Below are positions 1 to 11,757 of a stretch of 64,000 nucleotides of DNA, one piece after another. The DNA is from Pseudomonas sp. BN411 (GTDB lineage Bacteria > Pseudomonadota > Gammaproteobacteria > Pseudomonadales > Pseudomonadaceae): assembly GCF_029871235.1 (NCBI RefSeq), contig NZ_SSOM01000085.1:193810-257809 (forward strand), written 5' to 3'. Position numbers and translations under genes: made by a program. Within the stretch, counting starts at the first letter, position 1. Each line of letters begins with the position of its first letter. A model generated the notes under the pieces. The model did no database searches. It was given only the letters and a program-made list of their open reading frames with translations, and was not told the DNA's origin.

Positions 1-856
<856 letters not shown>

Positions 857-1879
857 TTATACGGACTCCTTGGCCGACAGCGGTACGGCGCGAACCGAAG
901 CGCCGGCGGAGAGTTTCAGGCGCTTGGCGGTCAGCGCATCCACCACCAGGGTGCCGGCCGCCAGGCGGGCCGGAGCGGCGGTGATGCGGCAGTCTTCGCG
1001 CTTGCGGTTGTGAATCAGGAAAGGCGTGGCGTCGTCACCCGGAGTACCGACGGCCAGGACCAGGTTCTGGCTGTCGCGCACAGCGCGGATCTTCGACGTT
1101 TCGCATTCGATGGCCGGGCCGGCGTCGAAGATGTCGACGTAGCCCTGGTAGCTGAATCCTTCCCCTTTGAGCATGGCCAGCGCCGGCTCGGTGTCGTTGT
1201 GCACGCGACCGATGACGTTGCGCGCGGCTTCGGAGAGGAAGCAGGTGTAGAGCGGGAACTTGGGCATCAGTTCGGCGATGAATGCCTTGTTGCCGACGCC
1301 GGTAAGGTAGTCGGCGCGGGAGAATTCCATCTTGAAGAAATGCCGGCCGAGGCTTTCCCAGAACGGGGAAACGCCATTGCCATCGGACATGCCACGCATC
1401 TCGGCGATCACCTTGTCACCGAACAGCTCCGGGAACTCGGCGATGAACAGGAAGCGCGCCTTGGACAGCAGACGACCTTTCAGGCCGGTACGATGGCCGG
1501 CATGCAGGAACAGCGAGCAGAGCTCGGAATTGCCGGTCAGGTCGTTGGCCAGGAACAGGGTGGGAATCTGGCGGTGGATGTGCAGCTCCTGGGAGGCACT
1601 GACGGTCAGGCCAACCCGGTAGTTGTACCAGGGCTCACGCAGGCCCACGGCGCCGGCCACAGCGGAAATGCCGATGACGGTGCCATCGTCGTCCTCAAGC
1701 ACGAAGAGGTAATCCGCATCGGCCCGCTCGGCTTCGCCACGGAATGCCTTCTCCGCCCAGCCGACGCGATGCGACAGGCGCGCCTCATTGGCCGGCAGCG
1801 TGGTCAGGCCCGCGCCGGTGCTGCGCGCCAGGTCGATCAGGGCCGGTAAATCGGCGCTGCGTACGGGACGAACGATCAT
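857..1879 (-). CDS. aruG: Arginine N-succinyltransferase, beta subunit
   Basis: Transfers succinyl from succinyl-CoA to the alpha-amino group of arginine (and ornithine), the first AST step, as a heteromer with AruF. The 340-residue protein begins MIVRPVRSADLPALIDLA and has the AstA-family signatures PWYNYRVG, DLTGNSELCSLFL and GVSPFWESLGRHFF. The start at 1879 was chosen over an in-frame upstream ATG at 1945 because it matches the family N-terminus, has a GGAGGC-like ribosome site, and leaves the upstream hairpin region non-coding. It is homologous to aruF next door, so the pair is an ancient duplication. Transcribed after aruF and before astD. Confidence 0.95.
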   Translation of the reverse strand: MIVRPVRSADLPALIDLARSTGAGLTTLPANEARLSHRVGWAEKAFRGEAERADADYLFVLEDDDGTVIGISAVAGAVGLREPWYNYRVGLTVSASQELHIHRQIPTLFLANDLTGNSELCSLFLHAGHRTGLKGRLLSKARFLFIAEFPELFGDKVIAEMRGMSDGNGVSPFWESLGRHFFKMEFSRADYLTGVGNKAFIAELMPKFPLYTCFLSEAARNVIGRVHNDTEPALAMLKGEGFSYQGYVDIFDAGPAIECETSKIRAVRDSQNLVLAVGTPGDDATPFLIHNRKREDCRITAAPARLAAGTLVVDALTAKRLKLSAGASVRAVPLSAKESV

Positions 1880-1994
1880 AGTGCCTCCAGAAATTTCGCT
1901 CCCTTCCGTCCGGGAAGGCAGCCAGGGAGAGGGCTGTGCCCTCATCCGGCCCCATCAGGGGCCACCTCCTCCCGGCGGGAGGAGGGTCAAAGAC
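1880..1994. repeat. Intergenic hairpins between aruF and aruG
   Basis: This 115-bp gap holds two inverted repeats. The first is GGCCCC (1948-1953) pairing with GGGGCC (1958-1963) around a 4-nt loop. The second is CCTCCTCCC (1965-1973) pairing with GGGAGGAGG (1977-1985) around a 3-nt loop. No T-tract follows, so RNA stabilisation or partial termination is likelier than full termination. The composition resembles mobile intergenic repeats common in Pseudomonas. Confidence 0.55.
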
Positions 1995-3011
1995 TCAAAC
2001 GGCGATCAGACGGACGCTGGCGCCTTCACCGACACCCAGGGCCTCGGCGGCTTCTTCGCCAAGCACCACTGGCTTGCCGGGCACCCAGTCGAGTTCGGCG
2101 ACGATGGCCCGGAAATCCTGCAACTGACCGTTGCACACCAGGTACTGGCGGCCACCCTTGCCCTGCTCGCCCAGCTTCACCGGCACCATGCGGCTCTGCG
2201 CGATGGAGCGGATGCTCGAGGTGCGGGCATGGAGGGTCGGGCCACCATCGAAAATGTCGATGTAGTTGTCGGTCTCGAAGCCTTCGCGCATCAGGATGTC
2301 GAAGGTGATCTGCGCACGCGGGTGCACCTGCCCCATGGATTCCTGGGCTTCATCCGGCAGCAGCGGCACGTAGATCGGGTAATGCGGCATCAGTTCGGCG
2401 AGGAAGGTGCGGCTCTTCAGGCCGGACAGGCGCTCGGCCTCGGTGTAGTTGAGGTCGAAGAAGTTGCGCCCCACGGCATCCCAGAACGGCGACTCGCCGT
2501 GCTCGTCGCTGTATCCGACTATCTCCACCACTACGGCATCGGCGAAGCGCTCCGGATGGCTGGCCATGAACAGCAGGCGGCTACGGGAGTTGAGCTCGGC
2601 GATGGGGGTGTTCACCAGGTCGCGCTGGACATAGAAGCTGGTCAGCAGGCTGTTGCCGGTCAGGTCGTGGCAGAGCGAGAGGACGTGGATCTTGTTGTGG
2701 ATCTTCAGCTCCCGCGAGGCATGCACGAAGGTCTCGTTGCGGAAGCTGTAGAAGGGTTCGGAGAAGCCGGCAGAGGCGACGATCGCCGAGCAGCCCGCCA
2801 GGCGGCCGGTCGCCGTGTCCTCAAGGACGAAGAAATAGCTCTCTTCGCCGTTGAAGCTCACCTCGGCGGAGAAAGATGCCTCGGACGCGGCGATCTTCTC
2901 GCCCAGCACCTCGGCGTCATCCGGCAACGAGGTGACACCCACGGGGCTATCCGCGGCCAGACGCTGGACTTCAGCGAGATCGGCCATTTGCGCGGGGCGC
3001 ATCACCAACAT
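1995..3011 (-). CDS. aruF: Arginine/ornithine N-succinyltransferase, alpha subunit
   Basis: Alpha subunit of arginine N-succinyltransferase, the partner of AruG in the first AST reaction. The 338-residue product starts MLVMRPAQMADLAEVQRLA and carries the family signatures PFYSFRNETFVHASREL, LCHDLTGNSLLTSFYV and GESPFWDAVGRNFFDLNY. The start at 3011 has an AAGGAGTG-type ribosome site; the longer reading frame to 3095 has none and adds a sequence atypical of the family. It lies between aruC and aruG and is co-transcribed. The aruF-aruG gap is interrupted by hairpins. Confidence 0.95.
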   Translation of the reverse strand: MLVMRPAQMADLAEVQRLAADSPVGVTSLPDDAEVLGEKIAASEASFSAEVSFNGEESYFFVLEDTATGRLAGCSAIVASAGFSEPFYSFRNETFVHASRELKIHNKIHVLSLCHDLTGNSLLTSFYVQRDLVNTPIAELNSRSRLLFMASHPERFADAVVVEIVGYSDEHGESPFWDAVGRNFFDLNYTEAERLSGLKSRTFLAELMPHYPIYVPLLPDEAQESMGQVHPRAQITFDILMREGFETDNYIDIFDGGPTLHARTSSIRSIAQSRMVPVKLGEQGKGGRQYLVCNGQLQDFRAIVAELDWVPGKPVVLGEEAAEALGVGEGASVRLIAV

Positions 3012-3125
3012 GGGGGTCACTCCTTTTTCTTGTTGAAAACTCCGAACGAACCAGTGATTCCATCCGGAGAAAAGCCGGGCCCCGATGGCCCGCACTCATA
3101 CATGAATCTGTTCCGTCCCTGGGAT

Positions 3126-3152
3126 CGCAGCGCAGCGCTTCCCTGCGCTGCG
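3126..3152. repeat. Stem-loop between aruC and aruF
   Basis: CGCAGCGCA (3126-3134) pairs with TGCGCTGCG (3144-3152) around a 9-nt loop, just downstream of the aruC stop codon on the minus strand. No T-run follows. It may modulate aruC versus aruF transcript levels. Confidence 0.5.
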
Positions 3153-3164
3153 TCCAGCAGAGGC

Positions 3165-4515
<1,351 letters not shown>

Positions 4516-4642
4516 GAAAGCGTCGGGAAGGCGCAGTTTAAACGCTGATCGCCGCTGCTATGCACCCGCCGGGAAAATTTCTCCACGGGGTGACTGGTGG
4601 GTATCGGCTGGCAAGCAATGGGTGGTCCGGCAAGGAACACTT

Positions 4643-4722
4643 GTAGGTTGGCGCAGAGCGCAGCGAAGCCCAACAACGGGTCCACACCAAGCGTTGGGCT
4701 TCGTTCCTCAGCACCAACCTAC
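4643..4722. repeat. Intergenic inverted repeat, GTAGGTTGG...CCAACCTAC family (copy 1)
   Basis: GTAGGTTGG at the left end is mirrored by CCAACCTAC at the right end, with an inner pair formed by CGAAGCCCAAC and GTTGGGCTTCG. A second copy with the same ends lies at 20792-20874. Both sit between genes and both are followed by related GCGA...TCGCCCCC modules. Confidence 0.7.
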
Positions 4723-4791
4723 GGGGCAGCTACGCTGCCCTTGGCGAATGAATTCGCCCCCACAAGAAAAGCAGGAGTGAAAAGAGAAGGG

Positions 4792-5784
4792 TCAGCTCCG
4801 CTCCGCCACTGGGGTCGGTGCCGGCTGCGGGGTTTCGAAGGGGCTGGTGCCGCGACGCTGGTTGCGGTCTTCGCGCGGGGTGACGCCGAAGAAATTGCGG
4901 TAGGCGCTGGAGAAGTGCGGGCCGGAGGAGAAGCCGCAGGACAGGCCGATCTGGATGATCGATTTGCTGGTCTGCATCAGCATCTGCCGTGCCTTGTTCA
5001 GGCGCAGCTCCAGGTAGTACTGGCTGGGCACGCGATTGAGGTACTGCTTGAAGATGCGCTCCAGCTGGCGACGGGACACGCAGACGTGCTGGGCAATCTC
5101 GTCGGTGGTCAGCGGCTCTTCGATATTGGCTTCCATCAACAGTACGGCCTGGGTCAGCTTCGGGTGGCTGGAGCCCAGACGGTTCTGCAGCGGAATGCGC
5201 TGGCGCTCGCCGCCTTCACGGATGCGTTCCACGACGAGCTCTTCAGAGACCGCACCTGCCAACTCGGCGCCATGGTCGCGGGCCAGCACGGCCAGCAGCA
5301 GATCGAGCACCGCCAAGCCGCCGCAAGCAGTGAGGCGGTCGCGATCCCAGTCGAACAGATGGCTGGTGGCGATCACCTTGGGGAAACGCTCGGCGAAATC
5401 GTCCTGCCAGCGCCAGTGCACCGCCGCGCGATAGCCATCCAGCAGGCCAAGGTGCGCCAGGGGATAAACACCAGCGGAAAGGCCGCCGACCACGCAACCG
5501 GCACGCACCGAATGCTTGATCGCAGCGGAAAGTGCCGGGGATATCTGCGCCGGCGGCTCGTCGGCCACCAGGAACAGACGCTGCAGGCCATCCAGCTTGC
5601 CGGTCCAGGCCTCGCCCGGCAGGCGCCAGGCACCCTCGGCGGCCGGTTCGGCCTGCAGGAAGGAGATCTCGTAAACCACTTCCGGATGCAGTCGCTGGGC
5701 GACACGCAGGGCTTCCTCGGCCAGCGCCAGGGTCAGCGCCTTGGTACCGGGCCAGAGGAGAAAAGCGATTCGATGGGCAGTCAT
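4792..5784 (-). CDS. argR: ArgR, AraC-family regulator of arginine metabolism
   Basis: Arginine-responsive activator of the aru and aot operons and repressor of arginine biosynthesis in pseudomonads; unrelated to E. coli ArgR. The 330-residue protein has an N-terminal DJ-1/PfpI-like domain (about 5-190, including GCVVGGLSAGVYPLA) and a C-terminal double helix-turn-helix AraC domain (about 215-315) with TTDEIAQHVCVSRRQLERIFKQ and IIQIGLSCGFSSGPHFSSAYR. It lies 96 bp after aotP with only a hairpin between, so it is probably the last gene of the aotJQMP-argR operon and subject to autoregulation. It ends with a Pro-rich tail. Confidence 0.93.
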   Translation of the reverse strand: MTAHRIAFLLWPGTKALTLALAEEALRVAQRLHPEVVYEISFLQAEPAAEGAWRLPGEAWTGKLDGLQRLFLVADEPPAQISPALSAAIKHSVRAGCVVGGLSAGVYPLAHLGLLDGYRAAVHWRWQDDFAERFPKVIATSHLFDWDRDRLTACGGLAVLDLLLAVLARDHGAELAGAVSEELVVERIREGGERQRIPLQNRLGSSHPKLTQAVLLMEANIEEPLTTDEIAQHVCVSRRQLERIFKQYLNRVPSQYYLELRLNKARQMLMQTSKSIIQIGLSCGFSSGPHFSSAYRNFFGVTPREDRNQRRGTSPFETPQPAPTPVAERS

Positions 5785-5850
5785 GGCAGGCAGCTTAGCA
5801 GACCCCGGCTAAAGGAAAGGGACAAGGCGAAACAGGGTTTCGAATGCGGT

Positions 5851-5872
5851 GCGGCGGCCCTGGGGCCGCCGC
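5851..5872. repeat. Stem-loop between aotP and argR
   Basis: GCGGCGGCCC (5851-5860) is followed after 2 nt by its complement GGGCCGCCGC (5863-5872). There is no T-tract on the minus strand, so it could act as an attenuator or 3' stabiliser that still lets argR be read from the aot promoter. Confidence 0.5.
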
Positions 5873-5880
5873 GTCGTGGA

Positions 5881-6645
5881 TCACTTCAGGCTGCCGGAGA
5901 GGAACTGCTTGAGGCGATCGGATTGCGGGTTGGCCAGCACTTCCTTCGGGCAACCGCGCTCTTCTACCAGGCCCTTGTGCAGGAACACCAGTTGGTTGGA
6001 CACCTCGCGGGCGAAGCCCATCTCGTGGGTCACCACCACCATGGTGCGGCCTTCCACGGCCAGGTCCTTCATCACCTTGAGCACTTCGCCCACCAGCTCC
6101 GGGTCCAGTGCCGAAGTGGGCTCGTCGAACAGCATTACCTCCGGCTCCATGGCCAGGGCACGGGCGATGGCCACGCGCTGCTGCTCGCCACCGGACATGT
6201 GTGCCGGATAGGCATCCTTGCGATGGGCCACGCCCACTTTGGCCAGGTAGTGCTCGGCCTTCTCGATGGCTTCCTTCTTCGGCACGCCGAGCACATGCAC
6301 CGGCGCTTCGATCACGTTCTCCAGGGCGCTCATGTGCGACCACAGGTTGAAGTGCTGGAACACCATCGCCAGCCGCGAACGCATGCGTTGCAGCTGCTTC
6401 GGATCGGACGCCTTGAGGCCGCCGTCGCGGTTGGCCACGAGCTTCAGCTCTTCGCCATTGAGGAGGATCTTGCCGCCGTGGGGCTGCTCCAGCATGTTGA
6501 TGCAGCGCAGGAAGGTACTTTTGCCCGAGCCGCTCGAGCCGATGATGCTGATGACGTCACCGGCCTTGGCCGCCAGGGACACGCCCTTGAGCACTTCGTG
6601 GCTGCCGTAGCGCTTGTGCAGGTCTTGGACTTCCAGTTTGTACAT
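5881..6645 (-). CDS. aotP: Arginine/ornithine ABC transporter, ATP-binding protein
   Basis: ATPase that powers arginine and ornithine import with AotQ/AotM. It has 254 residues, the usual size for HisP/ArtP-type proteins. Walker A is GSSGSGKST (about 37-45), the signature is [15 protein letters not shown] (about 162-176), Walker B is [12 protein letters not shown] and the switch His lies in [13 protein letters not shown]. Only 31 bp separate it from aotM, so no aotO gene lies between them, unlike the P. aeruginosa operon as I recall it. Confidence 0.93.
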   Translation of the reverse strand: MYKLEVQDLHKRYGSHEVLKGVSLAAKAGDVISIIGSSGSGKSTFLRCINMLEQPHGGKILLNGEELKLVANRDGGLKASDPKQLQRMRSRLAMVFQHFNLWSHMSALENVIEAPVHVLGVPKKEAIEKAEHYLAKVGVAHRKDAYPAHMSGGEQQRVAIARALAMEPEVMLFDEPTSALDPELVGEVLKVMKDLAVEGRTMVVVTHEMGFAREVSNQLVFLHKGLVEERGCPKEVLANPQSDRLKQFLSGSLK

Positions 6646-6676
6646 GGTGAGGGCTCTCTGTGCGATTCGTGGAAAG

Positions 6677-7375
6677 TCAGGCCTTGCGCGGGGCCAGGTA
6701 GGCCAGGTAGCGGCGCTCGGCGGCCTTGAACAGGCGCACCAGGATGAAGGTCAGGCAGAGGTAGAACAGGCCGGCGGTGATGAAGGCCTCGAACGGCAGG
6801 TAGTACTGCGAGTTCACGGTACGCGCGGCGCCGGTGATGTCGATCAGGGTGACGATGGACGCCAGGCTGGTGGTGTGCAGCATCATGATGACTTCGTTGC
6901 TGTACTGCGGCAGCGCGCGACGCAGGGCCGACGGCAGCAGGATGCGGCGGTAGAGCTTGGCGCGGGACATGCCCATGGCCTTGGCCGCCTCGATTTCGCC
7001 GTGGGGCGTGGCCTTGATGCTGCCGGCGAGGATTTCTGCGGTATAGGCGCTGGTGTTGATGGCAAAGGCCAGGCAGGCGCAGAAGGTCGCGTTGGACAGG
7101 TAGGGCCAGAACGCACTCTCGCGCACCCACTCGAACTGGGCCAGGCCGTAGTAGATGAGGAACAGCTGCACCAGCATCGGAGTGCCGCGGATCACGTAGG
7201 TGTAAAGCCAGGCGGGCAAGTTCACCCACGGCTGCTTCGACACTCGCATCAGCGCCAGCGGCACGGCCGAGGCCAGACCAAGGGCGAGGGAAATCGCCAG
7301 GAGCTTGAGGGTAACCAGCACGCCACCGAAGTAGAGCGGCAAGCTCTCCCAGATCACGTTGTAGTCGAAGATCAT
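6677..7375 (-). CDS. aotM: Arginine/ornithine ABC transporter, permease AotM
   Basis: Inner-membrane permease of the His/Glu/Gln/Arg family, 232 residues with about five membrane segments. The N-terminus [32 protein letters not shown] enters the first helix. The EAA loop ([23 protein letters not shown], about 129-150) docks on AotP. The start ATG at 7375 overlaps the aotQ stop in an ATGA arrangement, implying translational coupling with AotQ, with which it forms the heterodimeric channel. Confidence 0.93.
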   Translation of the reverse strand: MIFDYNVIWESLPLYFGGVLVTLKLLAISLALGLASAVPLALMRVSKQPWVNLPAWLYTYVIRGTPMLVQLFLIYYGLAQFEWVRESAFWPYLSNATFCACLAFAINTSAYTAEILAGSIKATPHGEIEAAKAMGMSRAKLYRRILLPSALRRALPQYSNEVIMMLHTTSLASIVTLIDITGAARTVNSQYYLPFEAFITAGLFYLCLTFILVRLFKAAERRYLAYLAPRKA

Positions 7376-8061
7376 AGTTCAGCCGCCTTGATGCCTACGG
7401 AGTAGCGCCGCTCCATGAAGCGCAGGGCCAGCAGGGAAATGCTGGTCAGCACCAGGTAGAGCGCGGCAACCGCGAGATAGAAGGTGAAGGGTTCACGGGT
7501 CGCGTCCGCTGCACTCTTGGCCTTGAACATCATGTCCTGCAGGCCGACCACCGAGATCAGCGCAGTGGCCTTGGTCATCACCAGCCAGTTGTTGGTGAAA
7601 CCGGGAATCGCCAGGCGGATCATCTGCGGCACCAGGATACGGAAGAACACCTTGGTCCCGCTCATGCCATAGGCCAGGCCCGCCTCGCCCTGCCCTTTCG
7701 GGATCGCCATGAAGGCGCCACGGAAGGTCTCGGACAGATACGCGCCGAAGATGAAGCCGAGGGTGAAGACGCCGGACCAGAACGGGTCGAGGTCGATGTA
7801 GTCCTCATAGCCGACCATGGGCGCCACGACGTTCACCAATTGCTGGCCGCCGTAGAAGATCAGCAGGATCAGCACCAGGTCGGGGATACCACGGATCACG
7901 GTGGCATAGGTCTCGCCCATCAGGGCCAGCCACTTGATCGGCGAAAGCCGGAAGGCCGCACCCACCAGGCCGAGCACCGCCGCCAGGGATATGGAAGACA
8001 GGGCCAGCAGCAGGGTGAGCCAGGCACCATCGAGAATGGTCGAGCCGTAGCCGTTGAGCAT
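7372..8061 (-). CDS. aotQ: Arginine/ornithine ABC transporter, permease AotQ
   Basis: Second channel subunit, 229 residues. The start at 8061 (MLNGYGSTILDGAWLTLLLAL) has a GAGGAT ribosome site and is preferred over the frame extension to 8112, which runs toward the upstream hairpin. Hydrophobic segments lie near residues 10-40, 55-75 and 90-110, and the EAA motif reads GEAGLAYGMSGTKVFFRILVP. It is separated from aotJ by a terminator-like hairpin, so it is probably made at lower levels than the binding protein. Confidence 0.93.
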   Translation of the reverse strand: MLNGYGSTILDGAWLTLLLALSSISLAAVLGLVGAAFRLSPIKWLALMGETYATVIRGIPDLVLILLIFYGGQQLVNVVAPMVGYEDYIDLDPFWSGVFTLGFIFGAYLSETFRGAFMAIPKGQGEAGLAYGMSGTKVFFRILVPQMIRLAIPGFTNNWLVMTKATALISVVGLQDMMFKAKSAADATREPFTFYLAVAALYLVLTSISLLALRFMERRYSVGIKAAEL

Positions 8062-8116
8062 GATCAGATCCTCATGCAGCGCGCCGGGTTGCACCGGGCG
8101 GCACCGCCACAACGAA

Positions 8117-8155
8117 AAAGTGGCACAAACCGCAATCTGAAGTTTGTGCCACTTT
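8117..8155 (-). terminator. Attenuating terminator between aotJ and aotQ
   Basis: A perfect 14-bp inverted repeat, AAAGTGGCACAAAC (8117-8130) with GTTTGTGCCACTTT (8142-8155), has an 11-nt loop. On the minus strand it ends in a run of five T residues. It is placed directly after the binding-protein gene inside the operon, the standard way to raise binding protein over permease. Confidence 0.8.
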
Positions 8156-8168
8156 CAGGGAAAAGCGA

Positions 8169-8951
8169 TTACTCGCCGTAGACGTCGAAGGTGAAGTACT
8201 TGTCCTGTACTTCCTTGTACTTGCCATTGGCACGGATGGCGGCAATGGCGGCAGTAATTTTGTCGGCCAGAGCCTTGTCGCCCTTGCGCACGGCGATACC
8301 GGCGCCTTCACCGAAGTACTTCTGCTCGGTGTAGTCCGGACCAACCAGGGCGAAGCCCTTGCCGGCGTCGGTCTTGAGGAAGCCGTCGTCGATGTTCACG
8401 GCGTCGGCCAGGGTGGCATCCAGGCGGCCGGCGGTCATGTCCAGGAAGATTTCGTTCTGCGAGCTGTAGCGCACCACTTCGACACCAGCGGGTGCGAAGA
8501 CGTCGGTTGCGTAGCGGTCGTAGACGGAAGCGCGCTGCACGCCGACTTTCTTGCCCTTCAGGTCCGCCAGCGGGTCGTTGATCACGGTGCCGGCCTTCAT
8601 CGCCAGCTTGACCGGGGTCTGGTAGTACTTGCCGGTGAAGTCCACGGACTTCTTGCGCTCTTCGGTAATGGTCATGGACGAGAGTACGGCGTCGAACTTG
8701 CGTACTTTCAGGGCCGGGATCAGGCCGTCGAACTCCTGCTCGATCCACTGGCACTTGACCTTCATCTCTTCGCACAGGGCGTTGCCGATGTCGTAGTCGA
8801 AGCCGGTGATCTTGCCGTCCGGGGTCTTGAAGGCGAAGGGCGGGTAAGCGGCTTCGATACCAATGCGCAGAGGCTTGGCGTCGTCAGCGATAGCAGCCAG
8901 CGGCGACAACAGGGACAGCGCCATGGCGCCGAGAAGTGCAATCTTCTTCAT
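8169..8951 (-). CDS. aotJ: Arginine/ornithine-binding periplasmic protein
   Basis: Periplasmic receptor that captures arginine/ornithine for AotQMP. It has 260 residues with a signal peptide of about 22 residues ([22 protein letters not shown], cut before DDAKPL). The SBP family 3 core is evident: [40 protein letters not shown]. It has a good AAGGAGT ribosome site. First gene of the operon; an ArgR-like half-site lies about 165 bp upstream. Confidence 0.94.
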   Translation of the reverse strand: MKKIALLGAMALSLLSPLAAIADDAKPLRIGIEAAYPPFAFKTPDGKITGFDYDIGNALCEEMKVKCQWIEQEFDGLIPALKVRKFDAVLSSMTITEERKKSVDFTGKYYQTPVKLAMKAGTVINDPLADLKGKKVGVQRASVYDRYATDVFAPAGVEVVRYSSQNEIFLDMTAGRLDATLADAVNIDDGFLKTDAGKGFALVGPDYTEQKYFGEGAGIAVRKGDKALADKITAAIAAIRANGKYKEVQDKYFTFDVYGE

Positions 8952-9115
8952 GTTATGACTCCTTCAAAGGGATATGGCTTCTGTTGGCAGCGTGAGAGTT
9001 CGCCCAGACGGTCCACGAAATTGTAGAAAGAGTCGTCGTCTTTGCTGGCTGAAGGCCGTGTGCAAAAGGCTCCGACTGGGTGTGCGGCATTCTAGCCACA
9101 CCCCTTAAGTCGATA

Positions 9116-9131
9116 TTTCTTCAATGCGACA
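9116..9131 (-). promoter_or_regulatory. Candidate ArgR half-site upstream of aotJ
   Basis: The minus strand reads TGTCGC-ATTGAAGA-AA at 9131-9116, matching the TGTCGC-N8-AA half-site seen twice before aruC. An AT-rich ATATCGACTTAA stretch follows and could hold the partner half-site. The shared motif at two arginine-catabolic promoters supports ArgR control. Confidence 0.45.
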
Positions 9132-9470
9132 ACAAATTACAGAAGCGCAGGAGAGAGGGAGAAACAGCATTGACAGGCACTGAGAAAAGTGCCGGGAAGA
9201 TCAAGCACAGAACCTATGAACAAAGCAATTATCGGACCACAAATTCCTTAAGCCTTTTATTTCGCGGCCTGGCGAATTTCCTCTTGTTCTTCGGCGCACA
9301 AAAAACACCTTGAATGAGCGCGACTCGTTCCCGATGGAACCAGCTCGGCGCGCGCCGTAACCACGACTGTTACTTGCCCTCTCCTCCCCCTCCCGAAATC
9401 CGATACGAATTCGGTATTTGCCATCGAAAGCAGATAAACCGCCTCGCGAATTTCAGACAGACAGAAATGC

Positions 9471-9507
9471 AAAACCCCGCCGCGGCTTGTGGCCGGGGCG
9501 GGGTTTT
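9471..9507 (-). terminator. acsA intrinsic terminator (possibly bidirectional)
   Basis: AAAACCCCGCC (9471-9481) pairs with GGCGGGGTTTT (9497-9507) around a 15-nt loop, 15 bp past the acsA stop. Both arms end in T/A runs, so it could work in either direction. Confidence 0.85.
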
Positions 9508-9521
9508 GCCGCAGGCTCCGA

Positions 9522-11477
<1,956 letters not shown>

Positions 11478-11499
11478 TGGGTCTTACCTCGGTGGGTAG

Positions 11500-11507
11500 T
11501 TGTTTTT
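11500..11507 (-). promoter_or_regulatory. Possible Crc/Hfq (catabolite repression) motif in acsA leader
   Basis: The minus strand reads AAAAACAA here, fitting AAnAAnAA, about 23 nt upstream of the acsA start. Acetate use is a plausible catabolite-repression target, but the short A-rich motif can occur by chance. Confidence 0.3.
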
Positions 11508-11638
11508 GTATGACGTCTTTTGTATCCCCCACCCTTCTACACGGCCATTCGACCATGGTCTTACCAAACCCGGACTATGGTCGAAGCACCGAAAATCGCG
11601 TAGTGCCGGACAGGCACGCATTCACTTATCCACAGGGC

Positions 11639-11674
11639 AAAAAAAACCGGCCCATATCCAGGGACATGGGCCGG
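11639..11674 (-). terminator. Intrinsic terminator downstream of putP
   Basis: CCGGCCCAT (11647-11655) pairs with ATGGGCCGG (11666-11674). On the minus strand the stem is followed by a run of six or more T residues. It lies about 85 bp beyond the putP stop. Confidence 0.85.
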
Positions 11675-11722
11675 CGAAGCACTATCGGGTCGTTGGTGAG
11701 AGCCCGGGATCAACCCGGAGCA

Positions 11723-11750
11723 CGGCACGCGGACGACCGGCCGCGTGCCG
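11723..11750. repeat. Stem-loop just after putP
   Basis: CGGCACGCGG (11723-11732) pairs with CCGCGTGCCG (11741-11750) around an 8-nt loop, directly downstream of putP and upstream of the T-tract terminator. No T-run follows it. Possibly a 3' stabilising hairpin. Confidence 0.45.
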
Positions 11751-11757
11751 CACAGTG

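Larger units (their letters stand above)
8952..9521. other. aotJ promoter region, no gene
   Basis: A 570-bp gap. The portion near aotJ (to about 9135) is the likely promoter with an ArgR-like site. The stretch 9140-9465 is AT-richer than its neighbours and shows no gene with a ribosome site. 9471-9507 is the acsA terminator. The short frames at 9080-9313 and 9314-9556 have no recognisable product. Confidence 0.65.

Noticed and set aside
9080..9313. Short 77-codon open frame in the aotJ-acsA gap
   Set aside because: No ribosome site, no recognisable protein features, and it spans the probable ArgR-controlled promoter.
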